A program made the translations under genes and the position numbers. From contig CM060174.1 of assembly GCA_030549775.1 (NCBI GenBank), positions 23,858,693 through 23,922,692 of the forward strand: 64,000 nucleotides of DNA, written 5' to 3'. Origin of the DNA: Tamarix chinensis (taxonomy: Eukaryota > Streptophyta > Magnoliopsida > Caryophyllales > Tamaricaceae). The notes under the pieces were generated by a model that worked only from the letters and a program-made list of their open reading frames with translations, ran no database searches and was not told where the DNA came from. Shown here piece after piece: positions 48,987-61,132 of the stretch. The first letter of the stretch is position 1, and the number at the start of each line of letters is the position of its first letter.

Positions 48987-50100
48987 TGAAGTGAAATGTT
49001 GGTTGGAATAAGAAGGATGGTATGTGCCTTTGGGGAGTTGAGTAAGCTTTGGACTGTCTATTTAGAGCATAGCTAAGAGTAGAGATTAGGCTTTTCTTGT
49101 CTCTGAACATGCCTTCAACTGAGTGTTTGCTCAGTAGTTTCAGTATCCATTATCTTGCCTTCAATTAATGGATGATATCTGCCTCTTCCACTCCATTTTT
49201 CTTTCCCTGCTTCATGTTATTCCTCTTGGCCGTCACATTGCAGCTCTGAATTAGGGATGTGATCAATAATTCTTCTCAAGTCTCGTTTTCCTTGGCAAGT
49301 GTTTCTGTTTGTCGGTACACATCACCTTACTGCAAAGACTGTTTGTGGTGTTATCATTCAAAATAAGATTGTCTTATGGATGTTTGTTCTAAGTTCTTGA
49401 GCTTGCAATAACGGTTGTTATGTTTAGTACTGCTTGCACCTGATTTCTGGTGTTTGTGCATCGTCAAGCTTCATCAAGTTATTTCCTTCTGACTGGTAAA
49501 TTCATGTTATTGCTACCACCATTTCCTGTGGTTCTTTTAGTCACCTCAACTCTGCTGTAGATTCTTGGCCATAAGTTAAAAGTAGTTTCTCTTTCATGTA
49601 GCTTTTATACTTTTGAAAAACTGGTCTTCGAGCATCATCCTCCTATAATCCTGTTTTGACTGCCCTTTTTCCTGCCCTTGCAGGATGAAACCATCTGTGA
49701 ATAAAGCTTGGAGTGTGAGGTTAATGGCATTTGGTTATTTCACTTGTAATTGTGTGGAGCTTCAATGATATATGCTCATGTTTTCCTGTTACTTCTGTTT
49801 ATCTAATCCATACGAGTTTGAATGTGCTCAAAGTTTTCTGTAATAAGCTCCTAGGGTTCAAATTTTCCTATATTTGTTCTTTGCTCTTGTACTTGAGAAG
49901 TTTTCAGGCTGATGTCTTAAAGGACAGTGTTAGGTCATGTACCTTCCAGACCATGTCGTTTACAACAACTTTCAAAACCGCAAGTATGCAGCACAAAGGA
50001 AAATTAGAACCCCCAAAAATATGGTTCTTCCATTGGAGAAAGAAACTTCTGATTAACATTAGCGGCTAGTTCTTTCTTCCAATGATAGTGCAATACCCTA
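48987..50100 (+). other. Non-AT-rich, transcript-like DNA without clear coding
   Basis: Composition is like plant untranslated or intronic DNA (T-rich with normal GC islands). A good acceptor, CCCTTGCAG, lies near 49682, and short open stretches occur near 49940-50065. The phrase TTTCTGGTGTTTGTGC occurs here (about 49444) and also near 48675. It may be the 3' part of a gene or a non-coding transcript related to the exon-like stretch to the left. Confidence 0.3.
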
Positions 50101-50668
50101 GCCTTCAGCATAGTTTCAGTGATGTGTTAATTTATCGATCAAGAAATTATTAATAATAATTGGAGTTGAAAATATTAAAGGGAGATATAAGATATTAGAT
50201 CAAGGTTCCAGTGAGTGGTAATGCTTTGATAAGATGTAGTTTACATGTTACAAGATTTACCTTGGTTGATAAAGGTTTGATTCAATTTGATCAAAAGATG
50301 CTTCCGTATTTTTTGAGTCATGCCATACTCTCAATGGTTCAGGAATTCGGTCAAAAACTTTTGGTATCTAACATTTTGGATATTTGAAAGTTCAGGTAAG
50401 ATAATAAATAATCTATTGAATAGTTAAATTTCTTACATAGGTTACAAATAAAAAATATTAGATAAAAAAATATTAAATTAATTAAATTTAAATAAAATAA
50501 GTGAATAATTTAATTTGAGTCTTATATTGTTATATTTAATTAGAAATTTAAAAATTAATACAATCTTTACATATTTAATGAAATTAATAATTAAAAAGCA
50601 TAAACTTTACCGACACTCTTATTATAAATTATACACACATGATTATATACAATAAAATAGTATAAAAA

Positions 50669-50712
<44 letters not shown>

Positions 50713-52100
50713 GAATAAGATATTATTTGTGTTTTTATGATCTATTATTTGACTTGAAAAAAAATATTAGATCGATCATCTAGTTTTTTGAATCTGATTG
50801 ATTTGAATGTCGAATTAGATCATTAAATGTCAGATAATATGAATAGTCCTAATACCCTTAGTATTTTGAGATTAGTGTGTATTCAAACAACTTTGTTGAA
50901 TCTTGTTGGTTATTGATGACTATCATGTTGAATTTTATATATAATAGAAAAGTTAGGTTAATAATTTATCTACTTATTTTAGTAATTTATCTACTTTTTA
51001 ATGAATTAATAAAATTGATCTTAATATTAGAATTATATTCTTTGTTGGAAAACAAATCAATTAATGTATAAATAATGAAAATTTTGACTTTTTATAATAT
51101 ATTATTTATAAAAATAATTTAAAATTACTTTTTTTTGAATAGATGGAGTATATTATTAGTATAGATGTATTTTTACATAAATGTATGAAAATATGGTGGA
51201 AATGTTATTATTTGTTAGCTGAAAAGGAAATAAATAGATCGTTTACTTTATCATCTATCTAATATAACTTGGTTCAAAAGAAGTGGACATCAAATATTAT
51301 TAAGATATATCTTGTGTTTTTGTAAAGTTACACCCTATATTCTTTTCCCTGCTCTCTTGCACTCATAAATCCTTAAGTTTTATTTGGTTCAATTCATGCG
51401 CCATTTGTCCTTCCGTCAACACATGATATTTGGTTTTTCTTGATATACTAAAATCACATATAAACTCCAAAAAAATGGACTATTAGTTCTAATCCTGATT
51501 TAGGTGCCGTTTGATATTACTTATTTTTAATAATTACTTTTAGATAAAAACTACTTTTATAAACCTAATTTTAAAAAAGTATTTTTATAAGTAATATGTA
51601 TGTTTGTTTTTACTTTTATTATATAAGTGATTAATGCCAATAAATTATTTATTATACCTTATTAGTGTTTGGTTTTTATTTTTCTATAAAATTATTTTTT
51701 CTTTTCCATCTTTAGTTTTTATCTTCCTATATATATCTTTTAGTAATAATATAAATTATGTAATATTAAATATTAAAAAGCATATGAAACATTAACAAGT
51801 ATAAAAAAAATTAAAATTAAACTTTAACTTTTCTCAAATGTGTTTTTTTTTTGATAAAAAAATTTAATGACATAATAACTTTCTTTTTAATATAAAAAAT
51901 AATTATTTTTAAAAGCATAATTGAAAACTTTGTTTGACCCATAAATCAAAGGACGACAATCAGGCAACATTCAACAAACCAAAAGACGGAGAAATGTAGA
52001 GAGGGGCAAGAGAGAGAGCAAGTAATAAGAGGAGGGGTAAATACAAATCTTGGTCAAGCAAGCTTACTGGAGTCAAAAGACAAATGAAGAGAGGGAAAAT
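50101..52100. other. AT-rich intergenic DNA with a MITE-like stretch
   Basis: Holds an (AT)n run (50670-50708). A MITE-like AT-rich block (about 51505-51945) begins GGTGCCGTTTGATATT and ends near TTTGTTTGACC, but clean inverted ends or a duplication could not be shown. No gene. Confidence 0.4.
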
Positions 52101-52459
52101 GCATCACTGTTCATGGCTAGAATCGGCTGATTTGCTCATGGAGGCAACAAAATTCTATAAATCTCGCCTGCGTGTATACCATAATGCGAGCACAGAACTC
52201 CATTTTATGGTTACACTACACCTCCAGCATCATGTATTTAAAACATTCTCCACCTGATCATTTGTGGCTTATGGGCAGAGCTTTCCATGACAAATGACAA
52301 TATAACAGGTTTACAAATAGCTTCAATTACTGTTTTTTTTTTAGTTTTTCTATCTAGCCTTTCCTTGCTTTTATCAATCTACAAAGTAGCATCTGCTATT
52401 TGTCGATGATTCACAAAAATATCACCTGAAGTCTGATATTCAGCACAATATATGTAATT

Positions 52460-53335
52460 CCCTATTGCCTATTGGTGTATAGTTTTCGGCTTTCCACAGA
52501 TAGCATATTGTTCAACTGTGAAAAAGCACAACACTTCAGACAATATCCAGTTCTGAGGATGACACAATTTGGTAAATCCAGACTGGAGAGTTGTAGGGAA
52601 GCTCAAGGAATATATATAGAAAGTAATGGCGGCTAAGAAAACATAACAAATAATCTCATGCACAATCCACAAACACCACTTCCAAATGCATGCCCAGTAC
52701 TTCCTCAGTGGGTAATGAGCAACCATACCCTCTCGATCAGATTGATACAACCCAAGATTTCTTTCCCGATTCCTGCTTTGTCACTACTTATAATCAAGGT
52801 ATCTCTTCTACCCCCACAAACCTGATGGACCAACTTCGATTCCAACATCCTTCTTCCACTAGTAATACCACAAATTATGAACAAACTGAAGTACGAAGGA
52901 CTAAGGCTGCGACAATGAATGCCGGTATAAAATTCAATAGTGACAAATGTATAGAAATCGAATGGGAAGAAACAATAAAAATTAACTTCAAAGATGCAGC
53001 TACAGAGCTTGAGAGCTGAAGGACACTCATCTAGTACGCTATATACGTCTCCCACTTTCTCTCTCCATCAAAACATCAGGTAAGCAATTGATGACGGCGA
53101 TGATTAACAGAGAAAAACCATTCTCTGTCTCTCTCCTTTCTCTGTTGCCAAGGAGAATGGGGAGGAGGGAAGAAGTTGGGAACGAGGGAAATCGAATTGC
53201 CTCGAGGATGCGCGGCGTGGGAGGCGAGCAGAAAAAATGGAGAACCGCACTTGAGCTACAGTGAAGACGAAAATGGAAAGCAGCTGTGAAACAGACGACA
53301 CAGGAGGGCAAGAATTGTCTGCGTTGAGCGTGGTA
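52460..53335 (-). other. Possible minus-strand transcript start, 5' leader-like
   Basis: On the minus strand 53335-53040 is GC-richer and CT-rich (CCTCCTCCCCATTCTCC, GGAGAGAGACAGAG), like a plant 5' leader. A TATA-like GTATATACC lies at about 53332. The sequence to the left has open stretches on both strands but no frame I trust. It lies downstream of the minus-strand gene at 53778-54761 and could be the promoter of a separate non-coding or broken gene. Confidence 0.3.
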
Positions 53336-53777
53336 TATACTACGCGAGTACTTAATGTAATATTTTGTTATGAACTGTTTTTTTTTAAATAGGTACCATG
53401 CCGACTTACTTATGAAAAGTAAGTAAAACTTACTTTTGATTTACTATTTATGACAAGTAGTTTTTATTAATTAATTTTTCATAATCAATTTTTGAAAGTA
53501 AAACCAAATAAAGATTTTAGTCTATAATTACTTTTATAAAAAACCTACTGTTAAGAAGCTAAATCAAACAAGTATTTAGTCGACGGTTTTATAATTATGA
53601 CGACAAAATACTAATTTTAGATGACAAATTGTTTGCACAACAAATTTTAACTAGCGCTGAGTCCCTCAAGCAACGAAATTGTTAGTACAAATATTTCTGG
53701 TATCGATAGTATGTAAAATCCGTCGTTTCGCACAAATTTTTGCCTCTTAATAACAGCAGAACATAGTGATGATCAGT

Positions 53778-54761
53778 TTACTCAAAACGGTACCAGTAGG
53801 CAGTAGACCCATATTTTTCCTCTTGATCTAGCAAGCAGCTTTGAGATTTCTGGCGCTTGACGAGTTGCAGAATTGGCTCTCTGACCTGTCGTAAAATAGA
53901 AGAGTTAACATCATAAGTATACTAGTATATTTTTATGACGTTCATTGTTCATTGGTCACAACTCATAAATACAATTTTTTACCAAATTAGGATTCGAAAC
54001 ACTTACCATGCTAAGCTTCCGACATCTCTTCTCTTGTGTCGATTCGCCACTGCAGATAACATTATCTGCAACATCTCCGTCAAGATTGTCGCCGTTCATT
54101 TTTCCATTATCATTTGCAGGTATCATGCTCTCCCTTGAAGCCACTGGCTGCACAATTATAACAGCAATTTACTTACGTTTTTGTATTGGATTCAATGACG
54201 TCAAATCAGAAGCAAAAAGGATTCTTAGCAGGAAATTACTTCTGATACGAGGTTCAAGACTAATGTACTGACCCCAGCTTTGCTAATTGGTGTGTTTAGT
54301 TTGTCCTTTTCCGGAACAATTTTCTGATTTCTGAGCAAGCCATTTTGGTGGGTGCCTGATTTGCCATTTGTGCGTGTAAGGTCTGATCCAATCGAGTGAA
54401 GGGCACCACAGGTTGATCCATCGATATTATTGCTGACTATAATATGATAGGCTATGTAAGAATGAATAAATGCATGTTCTATTATATGTAATGGCAAATA
54501 TGTTAGTAGATAGTGACAAAAGTTACCCATTTTATAAGGCTCAGTATAGGTCAGCTTGGTCTGTGATAGAGGTAAATCCTCGTCCTGTGTTGGTTCGAGT
54601 ATAAAAGCTATAATAATATTTTTGCCTGTGTATACAACTACAAGTACATGTATTTCTGAAGTAGAGATAAGTTTTTATTATCACCATGGAATCCTTATCA
54701 AGGACCTTTCTCACTTCACTTTGCTTCATCTCTGTTAACTCTGAGCGAATTACACGCTTAC
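53778..54761 (-). CDS. Unrecognised multi-exon gene, last five exons (5' part missing)
   Basis: Minus-strand exons: 54761-54685, 54607-54527, 54436-54273, 54147-54007 and 53885-53778 (TAA at 53780-53778). The last four join in one frame through GT-AG introns (donors GTAACT, GTCAGT, GTAAGT; acceptors TATAG, TGCAG, GACAG). The junctions keep phase exactly. The first listed exon (KRVIRSELTEMKQSEVRKVL) has a good acceptor (TTATTGCAG), but the simple GTGATA donor does not keep phase; an earlier donor (GTGAAG) would. The visible protein is about 185 residues and hydrophilic. It has an acidic stretch (LEPTQDEDLPLSQTK), an Asn/Asp-rich part (MIPANDNGKMNGDNLDGD), a basic cluster (EKRCRKLSM) and the end KYGSTAYWYRFE. 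No domain, signal or membrane segment is seen. The 5' exons are not in the window or lie beyond the repeats to the right. Confidence 0.6.
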
Positions 54762-54810
54762 CTGCAATAAGTTAAACTGAATCAAGTACACAACAGTATG
54801 TTCCTTTGAG

Positions 54811-54838
54811 TTCATGCCCCACCCCCGTTGCCATCCCT
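54811..54838. repeat. Solitary end of the hAT MITE family
   Basis: CCCCACCCCCGTTGCCATCCC followed by TA matches the right terminus of the 43817-44343 element (CCGCCCCGTTGCCATCCCTA). No partner end is nearby. It sits about 50 bp outside the first visible exon of the minus-strand gene, where intron sequence gives way to repeats. Confidence 0.55.
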
Positions 54839-55259
54839 AATTGATTAAGGAAACCAATAAACTAATCCAACCAAATAAAAAAAACCCTAAAAATACCTTT
54901 TGTTTCCTTTATAAAAAAATGATTAATCATTTTAATAATCTCATTATAATATTCTAAAATTTTAAAACCTATAATTTAATAAATAATCCTCATTTAGGAT
55001 AATTTCATTTTTAAATTAATTAAATTAATTATTTTTTGGATCTTTGGGTGTTTAAAAATGGATATGATTATCTAATAAATTAAAATAAATATTTTATTAT
55101 TTTATCATACTCATTTTATTTAAATAATTTTCCAAACTCATATTTTACTAAAAAAATTCCTCTTAAATTAATAGCTTAAATTTTAAATAAATTAATTCAT
55201 CCATCTGAATAATTAAATACCCTTATTCCAAAAATTATTTTATTTTTATTTTTCTCCTT

Positions 55260-56460
55260 TTCCTTTTTCTTTTTTTTTCTTTCTTATTTTTCATTCCTTT
55301 TTCCTTTCCTCTTTTTCCTTTTTTTCTTTCTTCCTCCCTGGGCTGTGTGGTCTGCCTTTTTCCCTACCTCCTCCCCGTTGGGCCGTCGTCCTCCCCTTCC
55401 TTTTCTTCTCCCTATATCACCCAACCCGCCTATCTCCTTCTTTTTTTCTTTCCCCCAGTTGGGCCAGCCTAACCCTCCTTTATTTTCCCCCTCCCTCACG
55501 TGCAGAGCCAACTTATCTTCTTTCTTTCTCCCTCGCTCGACCGGCTTACCTCCCTTCTTCTTCTTCTCTCCTCCCTCCTTCGACGATGAGGCCATGGTAG
55601 CCTATAACCCCTGCAACCAACTCCTCTGCAGCCCTGCCATTGCAGCCTGCCTCTCCCTCTCTCCCCAATCCATTTCCTTCCATTTGGGGCCACATATGCA
55701 CCTGCACCACTCCCCTCGCATGCCTTCCTTTCCCTCTCTTCTTCTTCTCCTTCCTACCACCATGTATGCCCGACCCCCTGTAGTTTGTAGCCACCTAACC
55801 TAAGCATGCCAGCTCTCCTTCCCCTCTTCATTTTCTTCTCCTTATTTTTTCCTTCTTTGCCCATTTTCTATCCCCCTTGAGCTCCCTTTTCCCCTCCCTG
55901 CCAAGCTCTTTTCTCCCTTCTTCCCATCTTCTCCTCCTCCCCTCTTTTTGCTTTGTCGCCTCTAACCACTGCCTCTGTCACCTAACTAACCACCACAACA
56001 ACACCCTAGCATCCCTTGCTACCTCCCTACACCACCAAATAACCACCACTCGACCCTACAACCACCCTTCCCCTCCTTTCTCTTTTCTTTCCCCTTCTCG
56101 GCCTTCACCCTGTACCACCACCTTACGCTACCGCCACAGCCACCTATCAACTCCACGACACCTCCTCTACCACCCCTTCCCCCCTTGGTAAAAATTCCCC
56201 TACAACCCCTCTCTTCTTCTCCTCTTTTCCCTTCTTCTTCCTTCCTTCCTTCCTTCATTCCTTGCACTTATCTTCCCAACCCTACAGTTGCCATCCCTAC
56301 CGCCTTAAATCGTCAATCTTTGACCCTCAACCACCACCTACACTCCTACTCTCTCCTTGCACCCATCCACCACCCTCACTCCCCTCCATAAGCCCTCAAC
56401 CAAGCCCTAAAACCCTTACCCAAACCAGCCCTCCTCCTTTCTCCCATTCCCCTTTTTGAT
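55260..56460 (+). repeat. Polypyrimidine tract of about 1.2 kb
   Basis: The plus strand is almost purine-free over long stretches (CCTTTTCC, CTTCTTCTTCTCTCCTCCC, ACCACC phrases). Overlapping open frames on both strands translate to Pro/Ser/Leu-rich or Gly/Glu/Arg/Lys-rich chains; these are effects of composition, not genes. Confidence 0.85.
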
Positions 56461-57149
56461 TGTTTTTTCTTCATGTTGTGCATGCAGCTCATGTTGCCAT
56501 GCATTGTGAGTCTGTTGCATCTCTTTAGGCAATTGTGTTAATTTTTTAGGTATAAAAATAGTTAGTATTAGTATGTATTGATTAAGATTTTGATAAAAAA
56601 AATTATTCTTTTAATTTTCTACTTCTAATATGCTGGTTTTGATATTATTTTTAGGTATTAATTTTTACTAGTCAAATCTTAAACCTTTAACCAGGGTACT
56701 TGTAAGGTTTCATTATTGCTGGAAATAAGGTAACCTTTATACCCTACTAAAATGTGTGGATATACGTATGCAAGCACATTAGGGTTTTAAATATGTTTAT
56801 GTGCATATTGTATGATGTTAAGTATATTGAGATTTGTAGCATATATTGGTTGTTGAAATGAAAAGCATATTAATTTATGTCTCATGTGTAGAAATGATAT
56901 GTAAGGAAGGAGCCTTATTGTTAATGATAATGTTAAATGCAAGTATATGACATGATAAGCTAATGTGACCATTTGTGGCATAGATAATGTTAATGTGTGC
57001 CCTAGGGGCTTTTTAGTCATTTTTCTTGTACAAAAGGTATGACCTAAATAAGTATGTGTGGTAGGTGATAATGAGTATTAATAATAAATAATGATAGTTG
57101 GTGGTGTTAGATGATGTATATGGACCATAGATGTTATGCTTGATGTGGA

Positions 57150-57780
57150 AAGGGTATTTTAGTAAATTTGGCATAAGAAGGGCAAAATTAGTAATTTATA
57201 TGAACAAAAAGGGTAATATAGTAATTTAATAAATAAGAAGGGAATTTTAGTAATTTTATATAGAAGAGGAGATAACTTGGTAATTTTGTGAGTAAAAGGC
57301 ATTAAAATGGTAAAATAAAAGGTAAGAAGGGTATTTTGGTAATTTAGCATAAAGGAAGGGTAACTTGATAATATGGTGAGTAAAAAGGATAGGATGGTAA
57401 AATAATAAGTAAGAAGGATATTTTGGTAATTTAGCCTAAAGGAAGGATAACTTGGTAATTTGTGAGTAAAAAGGCAAAATGGTAAGATGTTAAAATAATA
57501 AGTAAGATGGGTATTTTGGTAATTTGGAACAATAAGGGGCAATTTGGTAATTTAGCTAACCAAAAGGGAAATTTAGTAATTTAATAAATATGAAGGATAA
57601 CTTGGTGATTTAATAAACCTGAAGGGCAATTTGGTAATTTTAACATGTATAAAGGGTAATTTGATAATTTAACCAACTAGAAGGGTAACTTTGTAACTTT
57701 ACAAATAAAGTATATTTTAGTAATTTTGTAAAGATGAAGGGATAAATTGGTAAATTATATATAACATGACAATGGATTAA
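57150..57780. repeat. Degenerate array of (A)AGGGNAATTTGGTAATTT units
   Basis: About 15-18 imperfect units of roughly 30-45 bp. Each carries AAGGG(T/C)AA(T/C)TT and (T/A)GTAATTT with variable spacers such as AATAAGTAAGAAGG. Unit spacing is not constant. The apparent minus-strand frame (57159-57542) is a repeat artefact. Confidence 0.8.
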
Positions 57781-59324
57781 ATAATCCTCCATAATAAGAC
57801 ATAAGGGATATTAAATAATAGAATAAGAGTTTATGGCCTTAGTAACACTTGTTTAAGTATATCCATATATATTATAAGGATAATGGTATATTGGTAAATC
57901 GGTGAATGCCATGAGGATAATTTATGGTATAGGATTGAATGGGTAATTACGGGTATGATATACTATTTATTTCATAATCATGCAAAAGGTGCTTGGATTG
58001 TTAATTATGCATGGAAATGTGTATTGGATATGTTAGAAGTATATGTTAGGGTTTTATGTGTGTCATGATCCTTGATATAGAATACTTGATTCTATGATCG
58101 GTATGCCTTTGTGTCTCCAGGATCGTGATCTCCCTCTTAAGTTAAATAAATGGACCTATTGTATTAATTAAATATAAAATACTAATCACATAAAGTGAAA
58201 GCTTATTGAGCCGAACCCAGACTGAGACACGAGTAAAAATAGTGGCTAGGTGTAAGATGTCCTAGAGACCAATCCACCGACAAATAATAGTGGCCAGCTG
58301 TATTCTACCCTAGTGTTTTTGATACACCAACTATAATTTTATAGGGTCCCAAGCTCAATAAACCAGACCTTAGATGTTAATAGTTATGGGAAGATACTAA
58401 TCACTTATAGTAAAACACCTTATGAGTCAGGACTAGGCCAATCCATTTGTGAGAATAGTGGCCAGGTGTAGCGTTCCCTAGAGACTAGTCCACAGGTGAA
58501 TAATAATAGCTAGGTGCATTCTACCTTAGGTATTTTTGATCCATTGGCTATAATAGTAGGGTTTTCACACTCACATGGATATAATTCGAGAGATAAAGTT
58601 GAATGATATTTAATTACTAGCTTAAGACCAAAAGTATTGATTTCACTTTTATGATCCATTGATATAGTATAATTTTGGCCTTGGTACTTGTCTCTCTTGG
58701 TATGTGATGGAATTGCTAAGTAAATGGACCTTGTGTTATGTATTTCCTATTTGATGCGGTGTTGCATTATATACTAGCTCTTATGTTGATTATGATTATT
58801 TATATGCTCGCGTGTTATATTACCTTTATATTTGTTTAAGTATGGTGTGTAGCATACATACATTGCCTTTTAGTTTGGTATAAAGGGGTTACTCGACACC
58901 GTAGTACTAAAGGGTTCCGTTTGTGGGCCCCTGCCTATTCAATGGATAGTGTCCCTTGCATGTTAGTTGTAAGTGTTATTCAAGTTGTTATCAGATAAGA
59001 GCGTAAGGATTGTACGAGAAGATTTCAGGATTTCTCTTTAAAACCTTACTATTTCCTTATTTAAATATTTTACTCTTCTAACCACTAGTAGTGGGCTTTT
59101 ATCTTTTGTAACGTCTTTAACGTGCTACTTTTATTTAAATGGAAGTTGAATTTGTATAAATTGTGTTATGTTCCTTTAGCCTTAATACTTGGTACTGGAA
59201 CGGTAGGAAGAAATTGATATGGTACTAAGTGTGGATGTAATATCTCCAAAATTTACGGTTTTCGCTTCCACTAATTTTTTAAATAAAGAAAAATATTTTA
59301 GAAGTGAATTTTGGGGGTGTTATA

Positions 59325-60471
59325 CTCACCCTCACAAAAAGCAAAGGCCCACATCCCCTCTCTTCATTTCATACATTTTCTTCTCTCCATCGGACATTGT
59401 CTCCTCTTCTCTTTAATCATGAATGGCCTCTTCATGTTACCAAAAATTTAAAAAAAAGGAAGTATCTCTCCATTCTTTAAGCTTTAATAGATGCCTTGAT
59501 TCTCCTCTACTGGTCAACCCAAAATTATATATTTTCTCTTCTCATCTCTATTTTCCTTCTCCTCAACTAATATCTCTCATTAACATAAGGTTTTGGATGT
59601 TCCATAAAAGAATATGTGATTTTGGTATGTGTTTAAGAATGGTGATGCAAGGTGCAGTTATTTATTCAAAGATAGTGATGTGTGTGGTGGTGTGATTGGC
59701 AATAGTGGTGTTGCATGTGGTAATGTGTTCAACAATAGTGGTATTCTATGTGTTCAATGGTATAGAGTTCTTGTTTTTTTTAATATAAATATGATTGTTT
59801 TTTAGGATTTTCAATTAACTTTTTTCTTAAATTTACAATTTTAATGGGGCTTTTCAATCTTAATTATAGATCTAGTCATGTAACGAGATTGCACCAGTGA
59901 TGTCTCTTGCTCACTAGTTGGCTAGCCTGACCAATCGATATAGTTTGCTAACATTAAACTTTTTAACAATAGAGTGAAATTTCTCAAAAGATATGATGAT
60001 GTGAGTATTTTTTCGACCAGACTAATGAGCATCTAAAAGCTAGTCAAAGATGTAAAATCATGCTAAAAGAGGCCTAAGTGAATTGCTAATTGGCTCTACG
60101 CAGTCATAAGTTAACCCTAGGCTTCTAGTCCCAATATCCCCATGATTTTTTTCATTGATCCACTTGACACCTAAGATAACCTACCTTATACACTATCGCA
60201 GGCTATTTCTTCCCTTCCCATACCCTAATTGTCACCTATATAAATAAGGGGTATTGTATCCATTTTGGATAATGACCAATCCATAAATACTCTTTGTTTT
60301 CATTTTCTTCCCTCTCCTATCAATTTTCCCCTTAGCCCTTGATCTATGCTCATACAATAATAATTGTCATATGTTGGGATCCTTACAAAAAGGCACGTCT
60401 CCAACACAACCCTCTCATCAGCCTAGCCTAAGTATTAGTTGTCCCTAGATGGAAGACCATCTAGTTACTAT
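59325..60471. other. Intergenic DNA, no gene seen
   Basis: CT-rich at the left (59340-59580), then AT-rich. A short GTGGTG/GATAGTG phrase repeat occurs near 59640-59720. No exons in phase with the minus-strand gene at 54 kb were found here. Confidence 0.45.
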
Positions 60472-60476
60472 AAGTT

Positions 60477-61127
60477 TGTAACACCTTAAGTCGATATAAT
60501 TATATAGGTGCTGCCCTAGAGTACTTTTATATTGATTAGATGACCCCACAGATTAACACAAGTCTTTTAAGCATGTTTTGTCCTCACTCATGATCTTCCT
60601 GAGAAATTTTCAAAAAAATTTCATTAATTCCCAAGAGGGTCACCCATCCTAAAAATTACTCCATTGCTAGCATGCTTAACTATGGAGTTCTTAGGATAGA
60701 ATCACCAAAAGGATGGTATGCCATATATATATAAGTAGTCAAATCAATCATTATAATAATCTACTCAATTTGGGGGTACTACATTCGCCCCCACTCATAT
60801 AACATAACATCCTCATTTCACTTTGATACCATTTGTGACACCCTGATTTGATATGACCATGCGGGGGCACCCTAAAGGGATTTTGGATTGATTAATTATC
60901 CCCATAAATCAACATGATTCCTTTAAGAATGATTTTTTCTCACTCATAGGCTTCTCAAAAAATCTCCAAAAAAATTCTGAAACTTCTCATGATGGTTACT
61001 TATCCTAAAAATTACTTCATGGCCAGTAGAGTTCTTAGGATAAAACTACCAAAAGGACGGTATACCATGTTTATATAAGTAGCGAGATCAATTATTATAA
61101 CATTCCACTTAATTTGGATCTATTACA
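60477..61127 (-). mobile_element. Cassandra-type TRIM retrotransposon with 5S rRNA-like LTRs
   Basis: Two direct LTRs, 60477-60783 and 60834-61127, flank a 50-bp interior. Both LTRs read TGTA...CA on the minus strand. Just inside the minus-strand 5' LTR is TGGTATCAAAGT (complement of 60820-60831), close to the plant initiator-Met tRNA primer-binding site TGGTATCAGAGC. Just before the minus-strand 3' LTR is GAGTGGGGGCGAA, a polypurine tract. AAGTT flanks the whole element exactly (60472-60476 and 61128-61132). Each LTR carries sequence like 5S rRNA, the hallmark of Cassandra. There are no protein genes, as expected; such elements depend on enzymes from others. Confidence 0.92.
60629..60705 (-). 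other. 5S rRNA-derived segment of the Cassandra LTR
   Basis: The plus strand reads TCCCAAGAGGGTCACCCATC and, after a variable part, GCATGCTTAACTATGGAGTT. This follows the complement of plant 5S rRNA (GGTCACCCATCCTAGTACTA, GCACGCTTAACTTCGGAGTT). The second LTR has a shorter, more decayed version (about 60983-61048) lacking the GCTTAAC part. In Cassandra this segment carries pol III promoter elements; these copies have several changes. Confidence 0.85.
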
Positions 61128-61132
61128 AAGTT

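Larger units (their letters stand above)
54839..59324 (+). mobile_element. Long LTR-like block (about 4.5 kb)
   Basis: There is no coding domain over the whole length. Successive zones are AT-rich (54839-55250), an extreme C/T-rich tract (55260-56460), mixed (56460-57150), a GTAATTT array (57150-57780), AATAGTGGCCAGGTG-type repeats (58190-58600) and a closing module. The module reads GTAATATCTCC (59237) and CGCTTCCACTAATTTTTTAA, then GAATTTTGGGGGTGTTATA (to 59324). The last two zones resemble the block at 1-1375. Long Gypsy LTRs of several kb are known in plants, so one LTR is possible, but several nested pieces would look the same. Confidence 0.4.

Noticed and set aside
52690..53019. A 109-codon plus-strand frame (Ser/Thr/Asn-rich)
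   Set aside because: It overlaps an equally long minus-strand frame, has no domain and no splice or promoter context.
56270..56300. Another end of the TAGGGATGGCAA hAT family (GTTGCCATCCCTA)
   Set aside because: Only about 13 bp match inside a C/T-rich tract, with no inverted partner or duplication; likely chance.
55284..56459. Several overlapping frames of 65-152 codons
   Set aside because: All arise from the polypyrimidine tract and its purine-rich complement.
57159..57542. A 127-codon minus-strand frame with repeated YFTIL/LLTYYF phrases
   Set aside because: Artefact of the GTAATTT array.
57150..57780. CRISPR-like array
   Set aside because: Units and spacers are both imperfect and irregular, and this is plant nuclear DNA.
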